Assembly (NCBI GenBank): GCA_903835075.1
Contig: CAILLM010000004.1
Location: 62,001 to 126,000, forward strand
Reading direction: 5' to 3'
Source of the DNA: Candidatus Staskawiczbacteria bacterium
GTDB lineage: Bacteria > Patescibacteria > Paceibacteria > Paceibacterales > Staskawiczbacteraceae
DNA length: 64,000 bases
A program made the translations under genes and the position numbers. The notes below the pieces were generated by a model. The model was not told the origin of the DNA and made no database searches. It worked only from the letters and a program-made list of their open reading frames with translations. Shown here piece by piece: positions 24,591 to 33,811 of this stretch. Every line of letters begins with the position of its first letter. Positions within the stretch are counted from its first letter, which is position 1.

Positions 24591-25430
24591 ATGGTACAAG
24601 ATAAATACAATGCAGTTTGGGTTTCTCATTCTTCAATTGGTGACTTTTTAAAGTGTCCAAGGCTTTATTTTTTACATAATGTTTATAAAAATGAACTTGG
24701 AAGAAAAATAAATCTAACTAGCCCAGCTCTTTCTTTGGGAATTGCTGTTCACGAAACAATTGAGGGGTTGTCAAAATATAAAGTTGAGGAAAGATTTTTT
24801 AAATCCCTAGAAGAAACATTTGAGGAGGAATGGGTAAAAGTTTCTGGTAGAAAAGGTGGTTTTAAAACAGAACAAGAAGAAGCCGAGGCCAAAGAACGTG
24901 GCAGAAAAATGGTTTTAAGAGTTGAAAAAAACCCAGGGCCACTTGCAAATAAAACAATAAAACTTGCACCTGCTCATAACAATATGCCACCAAATTTCTT
25001 TTTGTCTGAAGAAGAAAATATTATTTTAAATGGTAAAATTGATTGGATAGAATATGTTCCAGAAGATGATAGTATTAGAGTTATTGATTTTAAAACTGGG
25101 AAAAATGAAGAAAAAGCAGATTCTTTACAACTTCCAATTTATTTGTTGCTTTTAAATAATCTACAAAAAAGAAAAGTGTCTGGAGCTGCATATTGGTATT
25201 TAGATATGGCTGATAAACCAGTTGCAGTTAATTTACCAAATGCTGACAAGGCTCACGCACAAGTTTTAGAAATTGCCAGAAGAATTAAAACAGCCAGAGA
25301 AAACCAAGAATTTAGTTGTCCAAGGGGGCCACAAGGATGTTTCGCCTGTAAGCCATTTGAAAAGATTTTAAAAGGTGAAGCAGAATATATTGGTGTTGGA
25401 GGTTATGGCCAAGATATGTATATAATTTAA
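24591..25430 (+). CDS. PD-(D/E)XK nuclease of the RecB/Cas4 type
   Basis: A 279-residue single-domain nuclease with the first cysteine block (SHSSIGDFLKCPRLYFL), LSLGIAVHETIE, an active-site strand IRVIDFKTGK preceded by the conserved KIDWI, and a C-terminal cysteine cluster (C..GC..CKPF), forming a probable Fe-S staple. It resembles the C-terminal half of the UvrD fusion 1.5 kb upstream, so the two may be related by duplication or cooperate in DNA end processing. No Cas genes or CRISPR array are present, so a Cas4 role is not supported. Confidence 0.87.
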   Translation: MVQDKYNAVWVSHSSIGDFLKCPRLYFLHNVYKNELGRKINLTSPALSLGIAVHETIEGLSKYKVEERFFKSLEETFEEEWVKVSGRKGGFKTEQEEAEAKERGRKMVLRVEKNPGPLANKTIKLAPAHNNMPPNFFLSEEENIILNGKIDWIEYVPEDDSIRVIDFKTGKNEEKADSLQLPIYLLLLNNLQKRKVSGAAYWYLDMADKPVAVNLPNADKAHAQVLEIARRIKTARENQEFSCPRGPQGCFACKPFEKILKGEAEYIGVGGYGQDMYII

Positions 25431-25452
25431 AAATATTAATTGTCCCAAAAAT

Positions 25453-25932
25453 ATGAGTAAAAAAATTTTATTAGTTTCTGGTTTGGCGGTTTTATTAGGT
25501 GGATTTTTTGTATATGAAAAATTTGTTGTAACTCCATCAAACCAAACTCCAATTATAAATAATGATCAGACTCAGGTGTCAGGGAATAATCCGCCACCAC
25601 AAAATACAACACCAGTTGTCCCCACAACCCCTGTTGCGCCAGTTGCTTCTGGGTTTAAAAATGGGACTTACACTGGAGGCGTAGCCCAATCAATGTATGG
25701 GCCGGTCCAAGCACAAATTGTTGTTAGCTCTGGCAAAATTGTGAATGTTAATTTTTTACAATATCCTAATGATAGGCCTGCTAGCTTAAGAAAAAGCCAA
25801 ATGGCTATGCCAGTAATTAAACAAGAGGTGATTCAAAGCCAAAGTGCAAACGTAAACACAGTGTCAGGGGCAACAGAAACAAGTTATTATTTTATTCAAT
25901 CAATATCATCAGCGCTGAGCCAAGCGTCATAA
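25453..25932 (+). CDS. Exported FMN-binding domain protein, likely flavinylated
   Basis: One N-terminal helix (about 5-22) and a P/T/Q-rich linker carry an FMN_bind domain (about 70-159). The C-terminal SGATETS motif (about 138-144) matches the recognition site at which ApbE attaches FMN through a phosphoester to Thr (T143 expected). This is the electron-carrier domain of RnfG/NqrC and of extracytosolic electron-transfer proteins. Its stop shares one base with the start of apbE, which encodes the matching transferase. So the protein probably shuttles electrons on the outer face of the membrane, fed by the membrane reductase encoded two genes on. Confidence 0.9.
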   Translation: MSKKILLVSGLAVLLGGFFVYEKFVVTPSNQTPIINNDQTQVSGNNPPPQNTTPVVPTTPVAPVASGFKNGTYTGGVAQSMYGPVQAQIVVSSGKIVNVNFLQYPNDRPASLRKSQMAMPVIKQEVIQSQSANVNTVSGATETSYYFIQSISSALSQAS

Positions 25933-26687
25933 TGAAAGAAACAAGATTATTAATGGGCATGCCCATAACAATAGAAATTGTTGATGAAGCAGTAAACAAA
26001 GAAATATTTGAAAAGGCTTTTGAATATTTTGGATATATAGATAAAACTTTTAGTCCATTTAAGCCAGATAGCGAAATTTCAAAAATAAATCGCAAAGAAA
26101 TTATAGAAAGTGATTGGAACAAAGATATAAAAGAAGTTTTTTTGCTTGCTGAAAAAACCAAACAAGAAACAAAAGGATATTTTGATATTGTAGATAATAA
26201 TGGGAAGTACAATCCTTCTGGCATTGTAAAGGGTTGGGCGATATTAAAAGCATCACAACTAATAAAAGACCTGGGGTTCAACAATTTTTATGTTAATGCT
26301 GGCGGAGATGTACAATTTTTTGGAAAAAATAATGATGGCAAAACCTGGAGTATTGGGATAAAAAATCCGTTTAATCAAAAAGAAATAGTTAAGGTAGTTT
26401 ATTTAAAAGACGGCAATGGGATTGCCACGTCTGGAAATTATATTAGGGGAGATCATATTTATAATCCTAATGATAGAAAAGAAAAAATTGAAGATATTGT
26501 TAGTTTTACTGTAATAGGCCCAGACGTTTGTGAAGCTGATAGGTTTGCAACAGCAGTTTTTGCAATGGGGAGAGATGGAATAAATTTTTTAAATGAAATG
26601 CCAGAATATGCTGGATACATGATAAACAAAAATGGCATAGCTTATATGACTAATAATTTTGATAAATACACAAATGAAAATTTTTAA
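25932..26687 (+). CDS. apbE: ApbE, FAD:protein FMN transferase
   Basis: The 251-residue protein starts with the family MGMPITIEIVDE and has FSPFKPDSEIS, GIVKGWAI, NAGGDVQFFG (FAD/Mg site) and GIATSGNYIRG. It transfers FMN from FAD to Thr/Ser of target proteins. The adjacent FMN-binding protein carries the target motif. It is shorter than many ApbE proteins (about 300-350) and lacks a signal peptide or lipobox, so whether it acts inside or outside needs explaining, since the target domain is exported. It overlaps both neighbours (1 base upstream, 14 bases downstream), so all three are made together. Confidence 0.93.
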   Translation: MKETRLLMGMPITIEIVDEAVNKEIFEKAFEYFGYIDKTFSPFKPDSEISKINRKEIIESDWNKDIKEVFLLAEKTKQETKGYFDIVDNNGKYNPSGIVKGWAILKASQLIKDLGFNNFYVNAGGDVQFFGKNNDGKTWSIGIKNPFNQKEIVKVVYLKDGNGIATSGNYIRGDHIYNPNDRKEKIEDIVSFTVIGPDVCEADRFATAVFAMGRDGINFLNEMPEYAGYMINKNGIAYMTNNFDKYTNENF

Positions 26688-28200
26688 AATAATTGATGAT
26701 TTTCTAAATAAAACAACAATGTACAGGCTTACCCTGTATGGCGTTGTTTCTTTGTGGTTTTTAGCATTATTTTTTAGCGTGGTTGGAATTTTACACTACA
26801 ACCCCATTGATTTGGTGGTTACCCTAGCACTGGCATTTGGGATTTGCGTGTTGGTTAATGAAGTTTTTGCTAGAACTTTTGGCGCACCATCAAATAATGA
26901 ATCTGTATATATAACAGCCTTTATTCTAGCTTCTATAATTTCTCCAATAAGTTCTTTGCCAGATTTCTATTTTTTACTTTGGGCTTGCATTCTAGCAATG
27001 GCTACAAAATATATTTTAGCTATTGGTAAAAAACATATTTTTAACCCCGCTGCTGCGGGAGTTGTTTTGGCGTCTCTAGTTTCTGGGGGCGCCGCAACGT
27101 GGTGGATGGGAACCATTTATATGGCTCCGTTTGTTTTAATTGTAGGAATACTTATATGTAAAAAAATTAAAAGGTTTGATTTATTTTTAAGTTTTATAGT
27201 ATCTTCGTTTGTTTTCATTATTGGTTATGATATTTTTGTAGGTCAAAATTTTATCTCGGCAATTGGTAGTACCTTATTTAATTCACCAATTATTTATTTA
27301 GGATCTGTTATGTTAACAGAACCCATGACAACTCCGCCAATCAAAAAATCAAGAATAATTTATGGGGCATTGATTGGATTTTTAGGGGATCCATTTATAA
27401 ATATAGCAGGATTTTATTCTACACCAGAGATTGCATTGGTTTTAGGAAACATTTATTCCTATGCTGTAAGTTCAAAACGAAAACTTATATTAAAATTAAA
27501 AAAAAAGAATAAAATTGCAAACGAAACATATGACTTTGTATTCTTGTCAAATCAAAAATTCAATTATAAGCCAGGGCAATATTTGGAATGGACTTTACCG
27601 CACGAGAAAATAGATAATAGGGGAATGAGGAGGTATTTTACTGTTGCCTCTTCGCCAACAGAAAAAGAAATTATAATGGGTGTTAAGTTTTACGATAACC
27701 CTAGTTCTTACAAGCAATCGCTAATTTCTTTGGGCGAACAGGGTACAATTGTTGCTTCGCAATTGGCAGGAGATTTCACTTTACCAGAAGATAAAAATAA
27801 AAAATTAGTTTTTATTGCTGGAGGCATAGGGGTTACTCCTTTTAGAAGTATGATAAAATATCTTATTGATAAGAATGAGAAAAGAGATATCACAATTTTT
27901 TATTCTAATAAAGGCATATCAGATATCACTTATAAAGATATTTTTGATGAAGCTTTTTTAAATCTTGGGATTAAAACAATTTATTGTTTGAGTGACTCGG
28001 AAAGCACGCCGAAAGATTGGAGTGGAGAAAAAGGCTTTATAACGCCAGAAATGATCAGAAAATATGTTCCTGATTTTGCACAAAGAACTTTTTATATGTC
28101 TGGACCAAGGTCTATGATACTTGCTTTCCAGGATTCTCTTGGTAAGATGGGCATTCCTAAGAATCGCATAAAAACAGACTTCTTTCCGGGGTTTGTATAA
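26674..28200 (+). CDS. RnfD/NqrB-like membrane domain fused to a flavodoxin/ferredoxin reductase
   Basis: About 270 residues of RnfD/NqrB-type membrane protein (eight or more helices, with FNPAAAGVVLASL and MLTEPMTTPP as family motifs) run directly into an FNR module: FAD site RRYFTVASSP at about 318, NAD site GGIGVTPFRSM at about 382 and the terminal FFPGF. The SGAT-type Thr that carries covalent FMN in RnfD/NqrB is not visible. The fusion can take electrons from cytosolic NAD(P)H and pass them across the membrane to flavin, presumably the FMN-binding protein of this operon. The ATG at 26674 is preferred over an upstream TTG. Confidence 0.87.
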   Translation: MKIFKIIDDFLNKTTMYRLTLYGVVSLWFLALFFSVVGILHYNPIDLVVTLALAFGICVLVNEVFARTFGAPSNNESVYITAFILASIISPISSLPDFYFLLWACILAMATKYILAIGKKHIFNPAAAGVVLASLVSGGAATWWMGTIYMAPFVLIVGILICKKIKRFDLFLSFIVSSFVFIIGYDIFVGQNFISAIGSTLFNSPIIYLGSVMLTEPMTTPPIKKSRIIYGALIGFLGDPFINIAGFYSTPEIALVLGNIYSYAVSSKRKLILKLKKKNKIANETYDFVFLSNQKFNYKPGQYLEWTLPHEKIDNRGMRRYFTVASSPTEKEIIMGVKFYDNPSSYKQSLISLGEQGTIVASQLAGDFTLPEDKNKKLVFIAGGIGVTPFRSMIKYLIDKNEKRDITIFYSNKGISDITYKDIFDEAFLNLGIKTIYCLSDSESTPKDWSGEKGFITPEMIRKYVPDFAQRTFYMSGPRSMILAFQDSLGKMGIPKNRIKTDFFPGFV

Positions 28201-28204
28201 TCCT

Positions 28205-28759
28205 ATGTTAGAAACTCTTGAAGACAAAGAATTAATAAAAAAATATTTGAAAGGCGAAGCACGAGCCTTTGATTTTTTGGTTGAAAAGAATTTAAAATTA
28301 ATTTATAATTTTGTATATAAAAATGTTGGCAATGAAGCTAGCGCAGAAGATATAACTCAAGAAGTTTTTATTAAAGTTTGGAAGAATATCAAAAAATTTG
28401 ACCAAACTAAAAGCTTTAAGCCGTGGATTTTCCAAATAGCCAAAAATACTTCGATTGATTTTTTAAGAAAAAAGAAGAGCATACCATTTTCTAAATTTGA
28501 AAATGAAAAAGGGCAAAATGTGTTGGTTGAGAACACACCAGCTAAGCCTACCAATTTATTAGAAAATTTAAGTGATAAAAAAACATTGGCAACCGCAATG
28601 CACAATTTGTCTGAGAAGGAGCAAAAACTTATTAATCTCCGGCATGCAGAGGGGCTTAGTTTTAAAGAAATTGCAGGACGGCTTAAGGAATCAGTGAACA
28701 CAATAAAGAGCAGGTATCGTAGAAGTCTTTCTAATTTAAGGAAAAATATACACAAATAA
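28205..28759 (+). CDS. Sigma-70 family (ECF-like) RNA polymerase sigma factor
   Basis: A 184-residue sigma factor with region 2 (about 10-80; DITQEVFIKVWKNIKKFD and the core-binding helices) and region 4 (about 125-180; LRHAEGLSFKEIAGRLKESVNTIKSRYRRSL, a helix-turn-helix). Regions 1 and 3 are missing, as in ECF factors. The start is 4 bases after the reductase fusion stop, so it is the fourth gene of the flavin operon. The next gene encodes a membrane protein, the common place for an anti-sigma factor. No -35/-10 sites for it can be deduced from one window. Confidence 0.93.
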   Translation: MLETLEDKELIKKYLKGEARAFDFLVEKNLKLIYNFVYKNVGNEASAEDITQEVFIKVWKNIKKFDQTKSFKPWIFQIAKNTSIDFLRKKKSIPFSKFENEKGQNVLVENTPAKPTNLLENLSDKKTLATAMHNLSEKEQKLINLRHAEGLSFKEIAGRLKESVNTIKSRYRRSLSNLRKNIHK

Positions 28760-28800
28760 GCACCAAAATACCATATTCAAGCGTAATAATAATATAAAAC

Positions 28801-29193
28801 ATGGAAAACTCCTACATAGAGCCTCCCCAAGAATTATTAGGAAGAATATTAAAACGCATTCATAACGAAGAGCGTCTTTTAGTTTTAAGAAGAATTTTTA
28901 TATTTTCAGCCATGTTGCTGACTTCTTTAGCGGCATTTATTCCAACACTTAAAATACTTTTTTCTGATTTTAACAAATCAGGATTTATCAGCTTCTCTTC
29001 TTTGGCTTTCTCGGATTTTTCTTCAGTTGTAGCCAATTGGCAAAGCTTTACAATGATTTTGTTGGAATCTTTGCCAGCGGTAAGTTTGGCATTATTTTTG
29101 GCAGTTTTATTAACATTTTTGCAATCAGCAAAGTCTTTAACAAAAAATATTAAAACAATATCTGGCATAAGCCATTTAAAAATTGCTGGATAA
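28801..29193 (+). CDS. Two-helix membrane protein next to the sigma factor, possible anti-sigma
   Basis: A 130-residue protein with a short cytoplasmic N-terminal helix rich in E/R (about 8-30) and two membrane helices (about 32-52 and 82-105). The N-terminal segment PPQELLGRILKRIHNEE could bind a sigma factor, but no anti-sigma motif such as HxxxCxxC is present. Position directly after the sigma gene is the only support for an anti-sigma role. Confidence 0.6.
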   Translation: MENSYIEPPQELLGRILKRIHNEERLLVLRRIFIFSAMLLTSLAAFIPTLKILFSDFNKSGFISFSSLAFSDFSSVVANWQSFTMILLESLPAVSLALFLAVLLTFLQSAKSLTKNIKTISGISHLKIAG

Positions 29194-29199
29194 AAATAA

Positions 29200-29667
29200 A
29201 TGGACACAGACAAATTTTTTCAATCTAAATTATTCAAGGGAATAATAATAGGAATGTTGGGGGTAATAATATTAACCTTTGTTTTTGGCTTAGGAGTTTT
29301 TGTTGGCGAAAAGCGCGCAGAGTTTTCTTTTAAGTGGGCTGATGAATATCATAATAATTTTGGTGGTCCAAAGGGTGGTTTTTTGGGTGGAATGATGAGT
29401 CAAGAGTTTACTGAAGCAAACGGAGTGTTTGGGCAAATTATAAAAGTTAATTCACAATCTCTAACTATAAAAGGAAAAGATAATGTTGAAAAAATAATTT
29501 TAGTAACTGATAAAACAATAATTGTTTATCAAAGGAAAAATATAAAATTACTCGAACTCAAAGTTGGGGATAGTGCAGTTGTTGTAGGAGAACCCAACAA
29601 CTCTGGACAAATAGAAGCAGAGCTTATTAGGGTTATGCCTGCGCCCGTTATAACGCCCAAATTATAA
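29200..29667 (+). CDS. Membrane-anchored DUF5666-like protein
   Basis: One N-terminal helix (about 10-35), an extracellular G/H-rich linker, then a small beta domain (about 72-150: GVFGQIIKVNSQSLTIKGKD, LVTDKTIIVYQ, ELKVGDSAVVVGEP) of DUF5666/OB-like type. A second protein of this layout is encoded at 33381-33806, so the pair brackets the MacAB-type transporter genes. The function of the domain is unknown. Confidence 0.7.
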   Translation: MDTDKFFQSKLFKGIIIGMLGVIILTFVFGLGVFVGEKRAEFSFKWADEYHNNFGGPKGGFLGGMMSQEFTEANGVFGQIIKVNSQSLTIKGKDNVEKIILVTDKTIIVYQRKNIKLLELKVGDSAVVVGEPNNSGQIEAELIRVMPAPVITPKL

Positions 29668-29703
29668 GCATTCTTATTCTTAATAAAATTAAATTTTTTT
29701 AAA

Positions 29704-31425
29704 ATGAATTTTTTAGTAAAAATAAAAGAAATTGTTTTTAAATATAAAAAAACAAGTATAATTATAATTTTATTTTTATTAGGTGGTGGATATTTCTGGT
29801 ACCAACCAATAGCCAGTAATAGTGGAACAAATAAATATGTTTTAGCTGAGGTCGCAAAAGCAACTATAGTTTCTTCAATATCAGGCACTGGACAAGTTTC
29901 GGCCTCTAGTCAACTTGATATTAAGCCCCAAGTCTCAGGAAACCTTGTTTACGTTAATATTACGAAAAATATGTCTGTTAAAGCAGGTACGCTTTTGGCG
30001 CAAGTAGAATCAAGGGATGCTCAGATGGTTATGCAAAGTGCACAAAATGATTTAGCAAGCGCTCAATTATCTTCTCAAGACATAAGCGGAACAGCTAGGG
30101 ATGCGCTTGACGCCTCATACAGTAGTGGCCTTGATAGCTTAACAAACACCTTTAATGATTTAACATCTATGAAAGCTAGTTTGGACGCAATTTTTTTGCA
30201 GAGCAGTTATAAGGGAAGCGACAGTGATATGAGTTATTATTTGAATTTTGTAAAATATTATGATAGCAGTAGTTCGAGCGAGTTGAGTTATTGGACAACC
30301 GATGCAAAACAGAAATATAATGACTTGCAGAGTAAGCTAGATTCGATTGAGGAGGTAGCATGGACTTTAAATAAAAATTCTCCGTCCTCTCAAATAGAAA
30401 ATGCTATTAATCAAAGCTATACAGCCAATAATAATTTTTTAGATTTGATAAGGCAAGCTTCAAATCTCATACAAAGATATCAAAAGATTCTTTTAACACA
30501 AAGTCTAACAACGCCAATTTCAGTTAGTACAACTACTTCGCAGGCAACTCAGTTGAGTAGTGCCTTGGCATTGCTTGTTAAAGACGTCACCGCACTTTCA
30601 ACTGCTAAAACAAATATAACTACTCAAAAACAAACATACTCTAAGGTAGGAGTTAATACGCAGGCGCAAAATCTTAATATATTGCAATATCAAAATGCGT
30701 TGGCTGATGCTAAAGATGCTTTGGCTAAATATTATGTGTATGCACCCATGGACGGAATTATATCTTCAACTGATTCAACAACAAAAGTTGGAGATGCGGT
30801 TTCTTCTGGTACTGTTTTAGGTTCTATGATTGCTAATCAAAATATTATCCAGCTTTCTTTGAATGAAGTTGATGTTGTAAAAGTAAAAACAGGAGAAAAG
30901 GTAGCAATAACTTTTGATGCTTTGCCAGATATTACTGCAACGGGGTATGTTGCAGATGTAGACACAGTGGGAACTGTGAGTCAAGGGGTGGTAAGTTATG
31001 GCGTAAAAATTGCTCTAGATATTACAGATAGTAAAATAAAGCCTGGCATGAGTGCGAGTGTAAATATTATAACAGATACTAGACAAAATGTTTTAACTGT
31101 CCCAAATAGCGCCGTAAAATCAAAAAATGGAAATTATTATGTTTTTGTTCTAAACCAAAAGCAAGATTTAACTAGTCCAACTGCTAGTCAGGGTTTTGCT
31201 TCGCCCATAGCACCAACTCAAAAAACAGTAGAAATAGGGCTAGCAGACGAATCTAATACAGAAATAATTAGTGGTTTGGCTGAAGGAGACCAGGTTGTAC
31301 TGAGAACTATTTCTAGCACAACCACGGCAACTTCTACGGGTAGAGCAGGTACAACATCGGCAACAAGATTAATCACGGGGGGAGGTGCAGGTGGCGGATT
31401 TACCGGTGGGAGGCCTGGAAACTAA
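29704..31425 (+). CDS. MacA-like membrane fusion/adaptor protein (HlyD family)
   Basis: One N-terminal membrane helix (about 18-37), a biotinyl-lipoyl-like half-motif (VSGNLVYVNITKNMSVKAGTLL), a long helical hairpin with an unusually large insert (about 115-325, rich in S/T/N), the second lipoyl half (YVYAPMDGIIS), a beta-barrel and a C-terminal membrane-proximal domain ending in a G-rich tail. It would act as the external adaptor of the MacB-type ABC transporter encoded by the next two genes. Since CPR bacteria are thought to lack an outer membrane, it probably funnels substrate out of or onto the envelope. Confidence 0.88.
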   Translation: MNFLVKIKEIVFKYKKTSIIIILFLLGGGYFWYQPIASNSGTNKYVLAEVAKATIVSSISGTGQVSASSQLDIKPQVSGNLVYVNITKNMSVKAGTLLAQVESRDAQMVMQSAQNDLASAQLSSQDISGTARDALDASYSSGLDSLTNTFNDLTSMKASLDAIFLQSSYKGSDSDMSYYLNFVKYYDSSSSSELSYWTTDAKQKYNDLQSKLDSIEEVAWTLNKNSPSSQIENAINQSYTANNNFLDLIRQASNLIQRYQKILLTQSLTTPISVSTTTSQATQLSSALALLVKDVTALSTAKTNITTQKQTYSKVGVNTQAQNLNILQYQNALADAKDALAKYYVYAPMDGIISSTDSTTKVGDAVSSGTVLGSMIANQNIIQLSLNEVDVVKVKTGEKVAITFDALPDITATGYVADVDTVGTVSQGVVSYGVKIALDITDSKIKPGMSASVNIITDTRQNVLTVPNSAVKSKNGNYYVFVLNQKQDLTSPTASQGFASPIAPTQKTVEIGLADESNTEIISGLAEGDQVVLRTISSTTTATSTGRAGTTSATRLITGGGAGGGFTGGRPGN

Positions 31426-31434
31426 ATTAATAGA

Positions 31435-32115
31435 ATGATTGAAATAAAAAACATAGAAAAAATTTATCAAACAGGAACAGTTGGATTTCAAGCACTGTCA
31501 GGAGTTAGTTTTTCAATAAAAGAAGGAGAGTTTGTGGCAATAATGGGGCCATCGGGTTCGGGAAAATCAACGCTAATGCATATTTTGGGATGCCTAGATA
31601 CTCCAACAACCGGAAAGTATTTTTTAGATGGTAAAGATGTTTCTAAATTAAATGAAGATGAGCTAGCTGAAATAAGAAAAAATAAAATTGGTTTTGTTTT
31701 TCAGGCATTTAATCTTTTGCCAAGAACAACGGCCTTGCGGAATGTTTTATTGCCTTTAGTTTATGCAGAAGTAGAACCAATGGAAAGAGAAAAACGTGCA
31801 AAAGAATCTTTAAAATCTGCTGGCTTAGACGAAGAATTTTTTGATCATTTGTCTAATCAATTATCAGGCGGGCAAATTCAAAGAGTGGCAATTGCCAGGG
31901 CACTGGTTAATGATCCTGCTTTAATTTTGGCTGACGAACCAACCGGTAACTTAGATTCTAAAACAGGAGAAATAGTTTTAGAAACATTTAGAAAGTTAAA
32001 TAAAGAACATGGAAGAACAATTATTTTAATTACTCATGAACACGATGTTGCCGAACATGCAGACAGAATTATTTCGTTGAAAGATGGACTCATTATAAAT
32101 GATACAAAAAAATGA
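31435..32115 (+). CDS. ABC transporter ATP-binding protein, MacB/LolD type
   Basis: The 226-residue ATPase has Walker A GPSGSGKST at 38-46, Q-loop FQAFNLLPR, signature LSGGQIQRVAIARAL, Walker B LILADEPTGNLD and the H-switch ITHEHDVA. This is the LolD/FtsE/MacB subgroup, paired with FtsX-like permeases. It overlaps the permease gene by 4 bases and follows the adaptor gene by 9, so the three form one exporter unit. Confidence 0.95.
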   Translation: MIEIKNIEKIYQTGTVGFQALSGVSFSIKEGEFVAIMGPSGSGKSTLMHILGCLDTPTTGKYFLDGKDVSKLNEDELAEIRKNKIGFVFQAFNLLPRTTALRNVLLPLVYAEVEPMEREKRAKESLKSAGLDEEFFDHLSNQLSGGQIQRVAIARALVNDPALILADEPTGNLDSKTGEIVLETFRKLNKEHGRTIILITHEHDVAEHADRIISLKDGLIINDTKK

Positions 32116-33344
32116 AACTTTCAGATACATTAGAAGAAACATTTTTAGCACTTTCATCAAATAAAGCCCGAACTGGCTTAACTATTTTAGGTATTGTTAT
32201 TGGAATTAGTTCAGTAATTGTTATGGTGTCTGTGGGACAGGGAGCAACAAGTTCAATTCAATCTAGCATTGAAGCAACGGGGTCTAACCTTTTGATGGTA
32301 ATGCCTGGGGCAGCAAGAACCGTGGGCTCTCCTGTCCGTTCGGCTGGTGGAACAGCACAATCTTTAACCATTGAAGATGCAAATTCTATTGTAAGCCAGG
32401 TCCCATCTGTGCAATATATGACCCCTGAAGTTACGGGGAGATATCAGGTTGTTTATAAAGGGAACAATACAAACACATCAGTTGTAGGAACTAGTGATAC
32501 TTACTCCATGGTTAGAAATTTGAATATAGACCAGGGAGTTTTTATTACAGCTCAAGATGTTGTTAGCACTTCTCGCGTGGCAGTATTGGGGCCTACGGTG
32601 GTTACAGATTTATTTGGAGCAGACGCTGTTGCAAGTGACGCAATTGGTCAAACAATAAAAATTAATAAAATGCAATTTCAGGTTGTAGGAGTAACAGTTG
32701 CAAAGGGTGGTAGTGGATTTCAAAATCAGGATGACAGAATTTATATTCCATATACTGTTTCACAAAAATATCTTTCGGGGAACAAATATTTATCAGAAAT
32801 TGATTTACAAATTAGTAGTTCTAATTTAATGACCTCAGCTCAAAGTGATGTAACAAGTTTGTTGTTAGCTAATCATAATATTTCGGATTCTACATTAGCT
32901 GATTTTAATGTTCAAAATCAAGCAGACATATTGTCATCAATTTCAAGTGTAAGTCAAACTCTCACAATTTTGTTAGGAGCAATTGCAGGAATTTCTTTAT
33001 TAGTAGGAGGAATTGGAATTATGAATATGATGCTTACAACAGTAACCGAAAGAACAAGAGAAATTGGGCTCCGCAAGGCAATTGGAGCAAAAGCAAAAGA
33101 CATTACTTTTCAGTTTTTAACAGAAGCAGTTATGTTAACTTTTACTGGTGGCATATTAGGAGTTTTTTTGGGATGGGGAATATCTTGGGGAATCAAATAT
33201 TTTAATTTTTATCAAACCCAAGTTTCATTATTATCAATAATTTTAGCAGTAGTTGTTTCTGGTGCCATAGGAATTATTTTTGGATATTATCCAGCAAAGC
33301 GTGCTGCAAAATTAAATCCAATAGAAGCATTAAGATACGAATAA
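32112..33344 (+). CDS. FtsX/MacB-family ABC transporter permease
   Basis: A MacB-like layout: one N-terminal helix (about 20-42), a large extracytoplasmic domain (about 45-275), and three C-terminal helices ending in YPAKRAAKLNPIEALRYE, the typical last motif of the family. TERTREIGLRKAIGAK marks the coupling region. With the ATPase and adaptor upstream it forms a mechanotransmission-type export complex for peptides, antibiotics or lipoproteins; the substrate is unknown. Confidence 0.94.
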   Translation: MKLSDTLEETFLALSSNKARTGLTILGIVIGISSVIVMVSVGQGATSSIQSSIEATGSNLLMVMPGAARTVGSPVRSAGGTAQSLTIEDANSIVSQVPSVQYMTPEVTGRYQVVYKGNNTNTSVVGTSDTYSMVRNLNIDQGVFITAQDVVSTSRVAVLGPTVVTDLFGADAVASDAIGQTIKINKMQFQVVGVTVAKGGSGFQNQDDRIYIPYTVSQKYLSGNKYLSEIDLQISSSNLMTSAQSDVTSLLLANHNISDSTLADFNVQNQADILSSISSVSQTLTILLGAIAGISLLVGGIGIMNMMLTTVTERTREIGLRKAIGAKAKDITFQFLTEAVMLTFTGGILGVFLGWGISWGIKYFNFYQTQVSLLSIILAVVVSGAIGIIFGYYPAKRAAKLNPIEALRYE

Positions 33345-33380
33345 AATTAAAAATAATTATTAAAAAATAATATAAATCAT

Positions 33381-33806
33381 ATGAACAAAACAAATAAAAT
33401 AATTTATGGGGTAGTTGTATTATTGATTATTGCGGGAGGTTCATTTTATGGAGGTATGCTTTATGGTAAAACTCAAAGTCCAAAATTAGGCGCTGGTAAC
33501 GGAAATTTTCAAACAAGAATTAATAGGGGAGGGGGCGGAGGTTTTATTTCCGGGGATATTATTTCTAAAGATGCCAGTAGCATAACATTGAAACTCCAAA
33601 ATAGCAGTAGCTCAAAAATAATATTTTATTCAGACACAACACAAATTAATAAATATGCTGCAGGAACTTCTAATGATTTGTCAGCAGGGACATCAATTAG
33701 TGTAGCGGGCACGGCAAATTCTGATGGAAGCGTAACAGCACAAAGTATACAAATTAGACCAGCAAAACCTGCAACAGCACCTTCGGGGAACTCTCCTGTA
33801 CAATAA
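33381..33806 (+). CDS. Membrane-anchored DUF5666-like protein, second copy
   Basis: A 141-residue protein with one N-terminal helix (about 7-28), a G/N-rich linker and a small beta domain (GDIISKDASSITLKLQ, IIFYSDTTQINKYA, DLSAGTSISVAGTANSDGS) of the DUF5666 layout seen at 29200-29667. It follows the permease gene by 36 bases. No function can be given. Confidence 0.7.
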   Translation: MNKTNKIIYGVVVLLIIAGGSFYGGMLYGKTQSPKLGAGNGNFQTRINRGGGGGFISGDIISKDASSITLKLQNSSSSKIIFYSDTTQINKYAAGTSNDLSAGTSISVAGTANSDGSVTAQSIQIRPAKPATAPSGNSPVQ

Positions 33807-33811
33807 AGTCT

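Noticed and set aside
24591..25430. Possible Cas4 and CRISPR link
   Set aside because: No other cas gene and no regularly spaced repeats anywhere in the window; the cysteine cluster is shared with RecB-type nucleases generally.
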